50,011 bases of DNA from Vagococcus fluvialis bH819 (GTDB lineage Bacteria; Bacillota; Bacilli; Lactobacillales; Vagococcaceae), in contig NZ_FWFD01000022.1 in assembly GCF_900163795.1 (NCBI RefSeq), positions 1 to 50,011 of the forward strand, written 5' to 3'. The notes under the pieces were generated by a model that saw only the letters and a program-made list of their open reading frames with translations, did no database searches and was not told the DNA's origin. Shown here one piece after another: positions 15,817 to 23,928 of the stretch (positions are counted from its first letter, which is position 1; each line of letters starts with the position of its first letter). Both the position numbers and the translations under genes were made by a program.

Positions 15817-16530
15817 ATGAAAACAAAAAAAATTAGTTTGGTCTTGATTGTCTGTAGTTTCGCCATTCTTTTAAGTGCCTGTGGGAGTAAACGACCAGAA
15901 GCAAAAGATGCCGTCAACGTTTTTATGAACGCTGAAGTTTACGGAAAAGATAAGGAAAAGTACGGAGAATATTTTGGAATGGAATCGGTGGATACGGAGG
16001 CTAGTTTGATTTATAGTGTCAAAGAAGGATTAAAATCCGACGTTACTGGCTTGAGTGATTCAGAGATTCAAAAAATAGCCAATGAATTAAAAAAAGTTAT
16101 TGAAAAAGAAACACGTTTTGAGATAAAAGAAGTCAAAGACAAAAAGGATATGGCAACTGCCTATGTTGATTTGTATGGCTTGGATTTAACTGGACTTGAC
16201 CCAAAAATAGAAAAAGTCATGAATGCCGAGATGCAACAATACTTTAAGGAAAAAGGGGTTAATGTGGTGTCCCTAGAAGAGATAGAAAAAATAGAAGACG
16301 AGTCAGAGATAGAAAAGATAGAAAAAATATTAAAAGAGCCTGATTTTATGACAACTATGACAGAACGGACGTTAGCAAAAATTATTCCAGATTTGAAACA
16401 AACGAAAAAAGAGCAAACGGTAGAAATCCAACTAAAAGCAAATGAAAAAAATAAAGATCAATGGGAAGTTGTGGGAGTAGATTCTAAAGTTTTAGAAATT
16501 TATGAGAAACTGATGTATGAAGACGAGTAA
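15817..16530 (+). CDS. Lipoprotein, DUF5105-like
   Basis: 237 residues. The signal peptide ends in the lipobox ILLSACGS. A largely charged, alpha/beta-mixed domain follows (EAKDAVNVFMNAEVYGKDKEKYGEYFG near the start, then a Glu/Lys-rich helix), resembling the DUF5105 lipoproteins of Firmicutes. Function is unknown. A TATGAT -10 sits at 15791-15796, with GGGAG before the ATG. It is monocistronic, with its own terminator. Confidence 0.75.
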   Translation: MKTKKISLVLIVCSFAILLSACGSKRPEAKDAVNVFMNAEVYGKDKEKYGEYFGMESVDTEASLIYSVKEGLKSDVTGLSDSEIQKIANELKKVIEKETRFEIKEVKDKKDMATAYVDLYGLDLTGLDPKIEKVMNAEMQQYFKEKGVNVVSLEEIEKIEDESEIEKIEKILKEPDFMTTMTERTLAKIIPDLKQTKKEQTVEIQLKANEKNKDQWEVVGVDSKVLEIYEKLMYEDE

Positions 16531-16542
16531 TAAATTAATAAT

Positions 16543-16581
16543 CTGTGACTTGAATGTAAAAATTCAGGGCACAGTTTTTTT
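16543..16581 (+). terminator. Terminator of the DUF5105-like lipoprotein gene
   Basis: CTGTGACTTGAAT (16543-16555) pairs imperfectly with ATTCAGGGCACAG (16562-16574). Seven T follow. Confidence 0.75.
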
Positions 16582-16617
16582 ATTTAACGAAAACTTATAA
16601 AAAGTAAGTCTTTTATT

Positions 16618-16646
16618 TTGACTAACTAAAAGTAAGCGTGTATAGT
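16618..16646 (+). promoter_or_regulatory. Promoter of the FMN-reductase pair with TTACT-type dyad
   Basis: TTGACT (16618-16623), 17 bp, then TATAGT (16641-16646) is a near-consensus sigma-A promoter. The spacer holds TAACTAAAAGTAA (16623-16635), one base from the perfect dyad TTACT-N3-AGTAA. That dyad occurs, in the opposite orientation, over the mhqR promoter at 23929. From memory, this resembles sites of YodB/HxlR-type quinone sensors. Confidence 0.6.
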
Positions 16647-16679
16647 AACATTATCAACAAGGATAAAGGGGAAAAACAA

Positions 16680-17291
16680 ATGGGATTATTTAAAAAGAAA
16701 GAACCAGAAATCGTTATAAAAGAAGTTATCAAGGAAGTGAAAATTAAAGAAGAGAAAAAACAAGCAGATAAATTCGGTATTATCGTAGGTAGTACAAGAG
16801 AAGGTCGTGTGAGTCCACAAGTTGCTGAGTATATATTAAAATTAGCAAAAACACATAGCAATCGTCAATTTGAAATCATTGATATTGCAGATTACAATTT
16901 ACCGTTTATGGGCGAAGGTGAAGCTAATCCTAAGTGGAATGCTAAAATTTCAGAGATGGATGGTTTTATCTTCATCGTTCAAGAATACAATCACGGCATG
17001 TCAGCATCATTAAAAAATGCCGTGGATAGCGCTCGTGAAGAATGGTTCAATAAAGCCGCAGGGATCGTAAGTTACGGATCAGCTGGCGGGATTCGTGCCA
17101 GTGAACAGTTAAGATTAGTTTTAGCAGAGCAAAAAATTGCGGATGTTAGAACCAATCCAGCGTTTAACCTATTTACCGATTTTGAAAATTTCAGTACGTT
17201 TAAACCAGGTGAACACATGGTTTCTGGTGTGAATGATATGTTAGATGAGTTATTAATTTGGGCGGATGCCTTTAAAACTATTGAAAAATAA
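16680..17291 (+). CDS. NAD(P)H-dependent FMN reductase with N-terminal charged extension
   Basis: 203 residues. Residues 1-33 (MGLFKKKEPEIVIKEVIKEV...) form a charged, probably helical extension absent from the paralogue encoded next. From residue 34 comes a flavodoxin-like NADPH-dependent FMN reductase domain: GIIVGSTREGRVSPQV (FMN phosphate loop), FIVQEYNHGMSASLKNAVD and GIVSYGSAGGIRASEQL. These enzymes reduce FMN, azo dyes or quinones. AAGGGG 8 nt before ATG 16680 selects this start over one 42 nt upstream. The gene heads a two-gene operon behind a strong promoter. Confidence 0.85.
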   Translation: MGLFKKKEPEIVIKEVIKEVKIKEEKKQADKFGIIVGSTREGRVSPQVAEYILKLAKTHSNRQFEIIDIADYNLPFMGEGEANPKWNAKISEMDGFIFIVQEYNHGMSASLKNAVDSAREEWFNKAAGIVSYGSAGGIRASEQLRLVLAEQKIADVRTNPAFNLFTDFENFSTFKPGEHMVSGVNDMLDELLIWADAFKTIEK

Positions 17292-17319
17292 AACAAACAA
17301 CTAATAGGAGGAAATTATC

Positions 17320-17838
17320 ATGAAATTTGGAATTATTTTAGGAAGTACAAGAGAAGGTCGCGTTAGCCCACAAGTTGGAGAATATATTAAAGAGATTGCT
17401 TCAAAAAGAGATCATGATTTTGAAATTGTTGACGTAAAAGAGTTTAACTTACCGTTTTTAGGAACAGGCGAAGCCAACCTTAAATGGAATGAAAAAATTA
17501 AAGAGTTAGACGGCTATATTATTATTGCTCAAGAATACAACCACGGTTTTTCTGCGTCATTAAAAAATGCGATTGATAGCGCTCGTGAGGAATGGTTCAA
17601 TAAAGCAGCGGGGATTGTGAGCTACGGATCAGCTGGAGGAGTTCGTGCGAGTGAGCAATTAAGACAAGTATTTGCTGAACAAAAAGTGGCAACTGTTCGT
17701 ACCAACCCAGCCTTTAACTTATTTACCGATTTTGAAAACTTTAGTACCTTTAAACCAGGTGCTCATATGGAAGCTGGCGTGAATGATATGTTAGATGAGT
17801 TGATTTTATGGTCAGAAGCTTTTAAAGCAATTAGATAG
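17320..17838 (+). CDS. NAD(P)H-dependent FMN reductase
   Basis: 172 residues, standard length for the family. It is closely similar to the C-terminal domain of the preceding protein across its whole length, evidence of tandem duplication. Key motifs are FGIILGSTREGRVSPQVGEYI, QEYNHGFSASLKNAIDSAREEW and YGSAGGVRASEQL. GGAGG lies 8-9 nt before the ATG and 29 bp separate the genes. A probable role is flavin-dependent reduction of quinones or azo compounds, consistent with the shared dyad at the mhqR promoter (inference). It is closed by a strong terminator. Confidence 0.87.
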   Translation: MKFGIILGSTREGRVSPQVGEYIKEIASKRDHDFEIVDVKEFNLPFLGTGEANLKWNEKIKELDGYIIIAQEYNHGFSASLKNAIDSAREEWFNKAAGIVSYGSAGGVRASEQLRQVFAEQKVATVRTNPAFNLFTDFENFSTFKPGAHMEAGVNDMLDELILWSEAFKAIR

Positions 17839-17868
17839 AAGGAAAATGTAATAGTTAGTTATAAAATG

Positions 17869-17910
17869 CCTGTGTTATGAGTTTAAATACTTATAACACA
17901 GGTGTTTTTT
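17869..17910 (+). terminator. Terminator of the FMN-reductase operon
   Basis: CCTGTGTTAT (17869-17878) pairs perfectly with ATAACACAGG (17893-17902). A seven-T run follows. Confidence 0.88.
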
Positions 17911-18407
17911 TAGTCGTTCAATTAAAGCTCGTTTGGAACTTTAACTGTAAAAAATGTCTTTTAAACCGACAAAAGATAAGAAAAAGAAGTTCAATTTATA
18001 AGTGGATCAACGTCACTTTCCCAACAGCAGTTGTATTCGGGACAAATGATGGCAAACAGATCACCTCAGAAGCTAACTACAAAATGACAAATAATTCAGG
18101 ACGCCACCTTAAAGTGGATGTAACTGATTATGTGATTGACACAGTTAACTCAGATGCGAAAGCATTAGAAGCGCTATCTGAATTACAAATTCAATCAAGT
18201 CAAAGTAAAAATGTCACTTTAGCTAAAAATGGTGTATCAGCAGTGGATACAAACAAAGAATTTGCGGTAATTGATACAAAAGAAAGTATTAACTTCGGTT
18301 TCAAAGGAAAAATTGATGATAAAGTTCAGTTGGGTGAAAAAGCCTATGTTGAATCAAATGTAGTCTTTTGTTTCAAAGCATTACCTCAATCAGGTAACGA
18401 AAAATAA
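17877..18407 (+). pseudogene. 5'-truncated remnant of a secreted surface (WxL-locus-like) protein
   Basis: The open frame begins inside the preceding terminator with no ribosome-binding site. Its first 42 codons look like translated junk. From about 18003 the sequence becomes protein-like: VTFPTAVVFGTNDGKQITSEANYKMTNNSGRHLKVDVTDY..., ending GKIDDKVQLGEKAYVESNVVFCFKAL. That pattern recalls beta-rich surface proteins of enterococcal WxL loci, and the residue order suggests a normal C-terminus. The signal peptide and N-terminal part are missing. I therefore call it a remnant. A functional short gene is possible but less likely. Confidence 0.5.
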
Positions 18408-18416
18408 AATAGGAAA

Positions 18417-18448
18417 AGAGGTTGTGATTTTTACTGATCACAACCTCT
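18417..18448 (+). terminator. Hairpin after the surface-protein remnant
   Basis: AGAGGTTGTGAT (18417-18428) pairs perfectly with ATCACAACCTCT (18437-18448) over an 8-nt loop. The T-tract is weak. Confidence 0.65.
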
Positions 18449-18464
18449 CTTACGATATAACAAG

Positions 18465-18809
18465 GTGAATGACAATGAAAAAATAAGAAATGTATTTTAT
18501 GCAACAAGTTGCTTGATATTACTATTTGGATTAGTGGGTACAATTTACGTTAAGGCAAGCTCTCATGAAGGCCAAATGGCGATAACGGGAGATTTATCAG
18601 CACCTCAGCAGCAAGCAGAAGAAGAAATAATAGATGTGGAGGAACCAAAGGAGTTCATCCAAAAAGTTAAACTGGTAGAAGGACAAAGACGACTACCAAA
18701 AACAAACGAAAAATCAAACTCATGGTTAATGTCTCTAGGTTGTCTTATTCTGTTAACTAGTTTGTGGTTAGTTTCTAAAATAAAAAGTGCGACAGATGTC
18801 ACGAAGTAA
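18465..18809 (+). CDS. Small LPxTN wall-anchored protein, probable start-region frameshift
   Basis: As read from GTG 18465, 114 residues: a hydrophobic signal (FYATSCLILLFGLVGTIYVKAS), an acidic central region (EEEIIDVEEPKEF), sorting motif LPKTNEKS, a membrane helix and a short tail. The natural start should be ATG 18475, with AAGGTGA 6 nt upstream. From there the frame reads Met-Lys-Lys-stop, because the A-run after ATG has six bases. With seven it would read MKKIRNVFYATSC, a classical signal peptide. So the gene has lost a base, uses the poor GTG, or is phase-variable. Small LPxTG proteins of this size are common in WxL loci, matching the remnant upstream. Confidence 0.65.
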   Translation: MNDNEKIRNVFYATSCLILLFGLVGTIYVKASSHEGQMAITGDLSAPQQQAEEEIIDVEEPKEFIQKVKLVEGQRRLPKTNEKSNSWLMSLGCLILLTSLWLVSKIKSATDVTK

Positions 18810-18866
18810 TTTATTTTTTTTAAAGATATGCTAAAATGAAAAGATAAATTAAATGATGGTGATAAA

Positions 18867-19547
18867 ATGAAAAATAAGTTTCATGAAGCGCGTATTGTAG
18901 GATTATTGTTAACTTTTATTGGTGGAGCGTTAGATGCCTATACCTATATTCATTATGATGTTTTTGCCTCAGCTCAAACAGGAAATATTATTTTAGCAAT
19001 TATTCAAGGTTTTGATGGTGAGTGGGGCAGTGTCGGAAAAAAAGTGATTTCTACCTGTTTCTTTTTAGTAGGTATTATATTAGCTAAATTTTTAATTGAT
19101 TATTTTTACCGGAAAAAAGTTCATTATTGGCGTTTATTTGTCCTTTATTATGAAGCAATTTTTTTCTTTTTAATTAGTTTACCAGTGATTAATGAGAAAC
19201 AAACCTTGGTTACAATTTTGATTGCTTTTACTGCGGCAATTCAATGGGTCGTTTTTGATAAAATTGACGGTCGAGCGTATACTAATTTATTTACTACGGG
19301 CAATCTTAAAGGTATGGCAACAAATTTTTATGAGTATACTAAAACCAAAGAAAAAAAGGATAAGGATGCCTTTCTACACTTTTTACGAGTTGTTTTTGCT
19401 TTTATTTTAGGTGCGGTGGTTTCAATTTATAGTTACCACATGCTAGGTGGTCAAGCGATTCTTATCGTGTCAGTTCTCTTTTTAATTTTAGCAATCTATG
19501 AAACTGTGTTGATGTTACATTTTTATAAAGCAAACAGAATGAGTTAA
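18867..19547 (+). CDS. YoaK/DUF1275-family membrane protein
   Basis: 226 residues with six hydrophobic segments. The family signature GGALDAYTYIHYDVFASAQTGNIIL sits near the N-terminus, and a related segment (TNLFTTGNLKGM) in the second half. Function is unknown; members are widespread inner-membrane proteins. A weak ATGATGGTG-type ribosome-binding region precedes the ATG. It is monocistronic with a terminator following. Confidence 0.85.
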   Translation: MKNKFHEARIVGLLLTFIGGALDAYTYIHYDVFASAQTGNIILAIIQGFDGEWGSVGKKVISTCFFLVGIILAKFLIDYFYRKKVHYWRLFVLYYEAIFFFLISLPVINEKQTLVTILIAFTAAIQWVVFDKIDGRAYTNLFTTGNLKGMATNFYEYTKTKEKKDKDAFLHFLRVVFAFILGAVVSIYSYHMLGGQAILIVSVLFLILAIYETVLMLHFYKANRMS

Positions 19548-19563
19548 CAAAAGTTCGCTGATG

Positions 19564-19602
19564 AAATCTTGATTTTTTATTTAAAAATCAGGATTTTTTA
19601 TT
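19564..19602 (+). terminator. Terminator of the YoaK-family gene
   Basis: AAATCTTGATTTTT (19564-19577) pairs with AAAAATCAGGATTT (19583-19596) through one G-U pair. T-rich tail. Confidence 0.7.
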
Positions 19603-19831
19603 TTTTACCACCGTATTAAATGCTAGTCTTTATTTGTTAGTATCATTAATATTCGAAATAGATAATAATATATTAAAGATAAGTTACTTCAAAATTGATG
19701 CTTGAAAGTTCTCATTGTGCGCTGCTTACTAAGCGATGGAATAAAAATTGACTTACGCCCTTTATTATTTATTAATAACTCTGTAACAAATATAATGTAT
19801 TATAATAATAAAACAGAAAAATGGTGATATT

Positions 19832-20491
19832 ATGGCAAAAATATTGATTGTGGAAGATGAATTGTCTATTAATTTTTTAATAGAGACAAATCTGAGATTA
19901 GTAGGACATAAATGTGATGTTGCTTTTGATGGAATTGTTGCAAGTGAAAAAATATCTAAAAAGAACTACGACTTAGTTCTATTAGATATTATGCTCCCAG
20001 GGAAAGATGGTTTTAGTTTAATCAAAGAAGTAGAAGATGTCCCTATTATTTTTTTAACAGCACGATCTGAGCTATCTGATAAAGTAAAAGGACTTCAATT
20101 AGGGGCGGATGATTATATAGTTAAACCTTTTGAAATGGTTGAATTAATTGCTCGAATTGATGCAATTTTACGTCGAACCAAAAAAAGAAAAGAAATTATT
20201 AAAATTAATGATTTTACAATTAATTTTTTGGAGAGAACTATTGTTAAAGAAGGCGCTATATTAGAAGTTACACCGCAAGAATTTTCACTTTTAGAAGTTT
20301 TAATCGTTAATAGAAATATTAGTTTAAGTCGTGAAAAATTACTTGAATTAGCTTGGGGATTTGATTTTGAAGGGGATTCAAGAACTGTTGATGTTCATAT
20401 TCAAAGGATTAGAAAAAAAATGAATATGGAGAATATGATAAAAACTGTTTATAAAATGGGTTATCGATTAGAGGTGAAAGATGAAATTTAG
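19832..20491 (+). CDS. OmpR-family response regulator
   Basis: 219 residues. The receiver domain has acidic pair ED (8-9), phospho-acceptor Asp52 in LVLLDIMLPGKDG, Thr in FLTARSE and Lys in YIVKPFE. The C-terminal winged helix is of OmpR/PhoB type (VTPQEFSLLEVLIVNRNISLSREKLLELAWG, RTVDVHIQRIRKKM). It overlaps the kinase gene by 11 nt. The PepSY and C39-like genes downstream are candidate targets. The AT-rich 230-bp upstream gap carries TATAAT sequences at about 19791 and 19801. Confidence 0.92.
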   Translation: MAKILIVEDELSINFLIETNLRLVGHKCDVAFDGIVASEKISKKNYDLVLLDIMLPGKDGFSLIKEVEDVPIIFLTARSELSDKVKGLQLGADDYIVKPFEMVELIARIDAILRRTKKRKEIIKINDFTINFLERTIVKEGAILEVTPQEFSLLEVLIVNRNISLSREKLLELAWGFDFEGDSRTVDVHIQRIRKKMNMENMIKTVYKMGYRLEVKDEI

Positions 20492-21872
20492 AGTTTTTTT
20501 TCTATCTATTATTCTTTTTTTAGTAGTCTATTTTGGTAGTTTGCTAATACTAGGAAATAAAATATTACAAAATCAAATAGAATCAGGTGAACAAAGAGCT
20601 ACATCTCAAATAAACTATTTATCATCTATGTTTAATAGAGATATTGTATCAATTAGATCTAGAGATAAAAATAGTCAAAAAGATTTAGATGATATATTAA
20701 TTGCTTATTCAAAACAGTATAGCGCTTCTGGTTACATGTTTGATGTGTATAAAAAAGATCAAACGTTAACAAGAAGTATCCCAAAAGATTTTTCGTCAGA
20801 GAAACGGGTATACGAGATGAGTGGGAATATCAATTTGTCACTTAATAAAAATAAAAACAAAAAATATTATATTCGATCTATTAATAAAATTTTAGATACT
20901 GAGGGTTACTTTATTGAAACAGTCTATGATATTTCACCGCTAATTAACGATTGGAAAATCCTCATACGTAATATGATAACAATAGGTGTGTTAGGAGCTA
21001 TATTATTTTCAGTAACACTATACAGAAGTTTAACATGGGTATTTTCACCTATTAAAGAGGTCACCACAATTTCAAAACAAATCGCAGAAGGAAAATATGA
21101 TAAAAGAATTTCTATAAAGTCTGGTCAAGAAGCAGTTAAGATGGCTAATTATTTTAATACAATGGCAGATACTATTCAGAAAAATATAGATGAATTAAAG
21201 AAACAATCCGTAAGTAGACAAAATTTTATAGATAATATTTCTCATGAACTAAGAACACCTATCAGTTCAATTCATGGATATGCGGAGTTATTATTATCAA
21301 AAGGTTATGATGAAGAAATTTTATATTTGTCATCACAACAAATTATGAAAGAAAGTAAAAGAATAATCAGTTTGTCAGAGAAACTTTTGTATTTATCAGG
21401 AGTTCGAGAAGAAGTAATTATTTTTGAAAAACTTAATGTTCAAAGGTTATGTAATGATATATTTGATTCTACAAGAATTGAACGAGAGAAAAAAAATATT
21501 GAACTCATATTTGAAATAGAATCAGAATTTATTTATGGTAATTTAGAATTACTTCAGAGTTTATTTATTAATTTTGTGAATAATTCAATTCAAGCTTCAG
21601 ATAATGATAAGAAAATTTTTTTAAAAGCATATACAGAAGAGGCAGATTTAATTTTTATAATTATTGATGAAGGAAAAGGGATTTCAAAAGATCAACTTTT
21701 AAAGATAAAAGAGCCTTTCTATAGAGTTGATTCGGCTCGAAACCGTCAAGATGGTGGCTTAGGTTTAGGTTTATCTATTTGTGCTAAAATTGTAGAAATT
21801 CATAAGGGAGAAATGTTTATCACATCAGAATTAGAAAAAGGAACAGAGATAAAAATATTATTTACAAGTTAG
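20481..21872 (+). CDS. Sensor histidine kinase (HPK1/EnvZ-like)
   Basis: 463 residues. TM1 is at about 5-25, an extracytoplasmic domain of about 130 residues, TM2 at about 160-180, then HAMP (about 183-235). The phospho-accepting His is at about residue 255 in DNISHELRTPISSIHGY. The ATPase domain has N-box LFINFVNNSIQAS, G1 DEGKGI and G2 DGGLGLGLSICAKI. It is cotranslated with the OmpR regulator. The signal is unknown. Confidence 0.92.
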   Translation: MKFRVFFLSIILFLVVYFGSLLILGNKILQNQIESGEQRATSQINYLSSMFNRDIVSIRSRDKNSQKDLDDILIAYSKQYSASGYMFDVYKKDQTLTRSIPKDFSSEKRVYEMSGNINLSLNKNKNKKYYIRSINKILDTEGYFIETVYDISPLINDWKILIRNMITIGVLGAILFSVTLYRSLTWVFSPIKEVTTISKQIAEGKYDKRISIKSGQEAVKMANYFNTMADTIQKNIDELKKQSVSRQNFIDNISHELRTPISSIHGYAELLLSKGYDEEILYLSSQQIMKESKRIISLSEKLLYLSGVREEVIIFEKLNVQRLCNDIFDSTRIEREKKNIELIFEIESEFIYGNLELLQSLFINFVNNSIQASDNDKKIFLKAYTEEADLIFIIIDEGKGISKDQLLKIKEPFYRVDSARNRQDGGLGLGLSICAKIVEIHKGEMFITSELEKGTEIKILFTS

Positions 21873-21911
21873 CAACAACTTAGTAATAATATGGAAATGA
21901 CTACATATTAT

Positions 21912-21940
21912 TATACAGATAGTGATAGCTAGCAATCACT
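21912..21940 (+). promoter_or_regulatory. Promoter/dyad before the PepSY gene
   Basis: TATACA (21912-21917) is followed directly by AGTGAT-N8-ATCACT (21921-21940), a dyad centred on GCTAGC, then AATAAAAATTTTTTT. It could be an operator over the transcription start of the PepSY-C39 pair or a weak terminator/attenuator after the kinase gene. Confidence 0.45.
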
Positions 21941-21972
21941 AATAAAAATTTTTTTAAGACAGGGGTATGACA

Positions 21973-22770
21973 ATGAAAACAATCAAAAAAAGTGTTATTT
22001 TAAGCGTGGCAGCGATTAGTCTTTGTACAGGAGGTGTTAAATTAGCGATGGCAACATCACTTGACTCTAAACTTAATGATCAAAAAATTGTAAGTAATGA
22101 AAATAATATCTCATTGAAGAGCAATCAAAATGGATCTTCTCAAGCAATTGCTGTAGATTCAAATAGTGAAAAATTACCATCAGGATCAATTAGTGCTGAT
22201 GAAGCGGCTGCTATTGGATCAAAAAAATTATCAAGTGTAATGAAGTATCAAGTTGGAAATCAAAAAATAAATATGAAATCTGTGAAGAGTTTCGATGGTC
22301 GTTGGACATGGCAAGGCAATATACCTGTATCAGAAAATGAAGCTACAGAATTTATTATAGATGCAACATCAGGAGAGTTAATTTTTATGGGACAACCCAC
22401 ACCGACAGAGTATACAGAGCCAAAACTCTTAAACATTGATGAAACAAATAAACATTGGGAAAAAAATAGTATGTCATATATTGATGATGTGAAGAAAGTA
22501 GCGTCAGAATTTTCTGGACAAGAAGTAGAATCTGTAAAGTTTGATTATGTAGGAATTGGATTACAATCAACGAGTCAAGAAGATAATGACAAAATTGTAG
22601 AAATTGAAAAAAATAAGAAAGAAAATGAAATAATGTCAAATTATACTAATTTGAATTTTATAGTGACTACTAAAGATGGTAAAAAAACAGCAGTCACAAT
22701 TACACCTGAAAATAAAATTATTAGCCATGTTTCTGCTATAACACCAGAAACAACAGAAGGTCTAGGTTAA
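21973..22770 (+). CDS. Secreted PepSY-domain protein
   Basis: 265 residues from ATG 21973, chosen because AGGGG lies 7 nt upstream; ATG 21967 is too close. The signal peptide is MKTIKKSVILSVAAISLCTG, probably cleaved after AMA. A Ser/Asn-rich linker is followed by a PepSY-like domain (SADEAAAIGSKKL...VKSFDGRWTWQGNIPVS...FIIDATSGELIFMG). A second, weaker PepSY-like copy (VKKVASEFSGQEV...TVTITPENKII) ends the protein. PepSY modules often inhibit proteases or sense the wall. Here it is encoded between a two-component system and a C39-like peptidase gene, suggesting a shared pathway. Confidence 0.8.
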   Translation: MKTIKKSVILSVAAISLCTGGVKLAMATSLDSKLNDQKIVSNENNISLKSNQNGSSQAIAVDSNSEKLPSGSISADEAAAIGSKKLSSVMKYQVGNQKINMKSVKSFDGRWTWQGNIPVSENEATEFIIDATSGELIFMGQPTPTEYTEPKLLNIDETNKHWEKNSMSYIDDVKKVASEFSGQEVESVKFDYVGIGLQSTSQEDNDKIVEIEKNKKENEIMSNYTNLNFIVTTKDGKKTAVTITPENKIISHVSAITPETTEGLG

Positions 22771-22793
22771 AAAAATATGGAAGGGGCTAGATT

Positions 22794-23525
22794 TTGAGTA
22801 TGAAAAAAAGTCTCTTACTACTAGGTGTAGCTGTGTTGATTATAATCTTAGTTTGTTTCACAACGTATGTAAATCAAGCGATGATAAAATCATCTGATAA
22901 AAATAGCTATAAACCGTCAAAAAAAAGGATGGTTCCTAAGAAAAAAATAAAAAATAGTTATTTAGAACAAACAAATACTGATATATTTGAGCGCAAATTT
23001 TCTAACAGACTAGAGGTGCCATTAATTTTACAAACTGATAAGAGATGGAAAGATGAATTTTATGGATTATTGACAGAAAATCCTCAACAAAATTCATTAG
23101 CTATCAACGGTTGTGCAATAGTATCTTTGGCTATGATTGCTTCTTTTATTGAAAAAAAAGAAGTCTCACCGATAGATGTTTTAGAATGGTCAGGTAGTAA
23201 CTATTTTATTGAAAATCAAGGGACTTCATGGGATATATTTTCTGATTTTTCAGTTCATAATAATTATATATGTGAAAATTTGGGGTTTAATATTGAATTA
23301 GTTAAAAAACACCTATCAGAAGGACATCCAGTAGTTACATCTGTAAAACCAGGGATTTTTACAAAAGTAGGACATATAATGGTTCTTTCAGGTTATGATG
23401 AGAAGAATAATAGTTTTTGGGTAAATGATCCGAATGATGCTGAAGAAAAGGAGAACTCGCAAAAAAGTTTTTCACAATTGGAAATAGAACTAGAAGTAAT
23501 CAATTATTGGACGATTTATAAATAA
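22794..23525 (+). CDS. Membrane-anchored C39-like cysteine peptidase
   Basis: 243 residues. One N-terminal membrane segment (SLLLLGVAVLIIILVCFTTYV) is followed by a basic linker. From about residue 75 comes a peptidase C39-like (C39_2) domain: VPLILQTDKRW, NGCAIVSLAMI with catalytic Cys about 107, VGHIMVLSGYDE with His about 194, and WVNDPND. Its family cleaves peptides or cross-links outside the cell, or is inactive and binds. TTG 22794 lies 7 nt after AAGGGG; ATG 22800 is the alternative. It follows the PepSY gene by 23 bp. This is a single-helix secreted peptidase, not the C39 domain of a bacteriocin exporter. Confidence 0.8.
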   Translation: MSMKKSLLLLGVAVLIIILVCFTTYVNQAMIKSSDKNSYKPSKKRMVPKKKIKNSYLEQTNTDIFERKFSNRLEVPLILQTDKRWKDEFYGLLTENPQQNSLAINGCAIVSLAMIASFIEKKEVSPIDVLEWSGSNYFIENQGTSWDIFSDFSVHNNYICENLGFNIELVKKHLSEGHPVVTSVKPGIFTKVGHIMVLSGYDEKNNSFWVNDPNDAEEKENSQKSFSQLEIELEVINYWTIYK

Positions 23526-23836
23526 AATTAAACTGAGATTAAAAAAATGGGCCATGATGCGATAGAGTGATAAATGATCTATTGGTACTACTGATTACTC
23601 GCTTTTCACGGGAATTATCTGTGGAGTAGATTTTTATCTTCTTACTATTAAAGATTATTCGTATAAACATAAAATATGCGGCGTTTGAGTGAACCTGTTG
23701 AAAAACTAATAAAAATAAGAAGAATTCGAATTAGTAGTTCTCTGAATCTCAAAATACTAGACTAAAAAAAGTAGTGGTTTGTGGAGAGAAATGCATCTAT
23801 TTCAAGATGTAAATAGTAGTAATGTGGTATAAAAAT
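23526..23836. other. Non-coding interval after the C39-like gene
   Basis: About 310 bp with no credible gene on either strand. It contains one copy of a dispersed repeat (23619-23667) and otherwise low-complexity AT-rich sequence. Confidence 0.5.
23619..23667 (-). repeat. Dispersed 50-bp intergenic repeat, copy 1
   Basis: The reverse complement of 23619-23667 matches 32419-32468 at 45 of 50 aligned positions. It starts TTTATACGAATAAT, continues with TTTAATAGT and ends TCTACTCCACAG. Both copies lie downstream of genes in non-coding DNA. Confidence 0.8.
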
Positions 23837-23875
23837 AAAAGTCCCGATCTTCTTAATTGAAAATCGGGACTTTTT
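23837..23875 (+). terminator. Intrinsic terminator
   Basis: AAAAGTCCCGAT (23837-23848) pairs perfectly with ATCGGGACTTTT (23863-23874) and is followed by T. It insulates the mhqR operon from upstream transcription. Confidence 0.82.
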
Positions 23876-23928
23876 CAGTAGCCTAGTTTGGGTTCGTTTT
23901 TTTTTTACAAAAAACAAGTCTTTTTAAT

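Noticed and set aside
22794-23525. C39-like peptidase as the missing exporter protease for the double-glycine peptide
   Set aside because: It has a single N-terminal helix, no ABC domains, and is predicted to face outside, whereas leader cleavage needs a cytoplasmic C39 domain fused to an ABC transporter.
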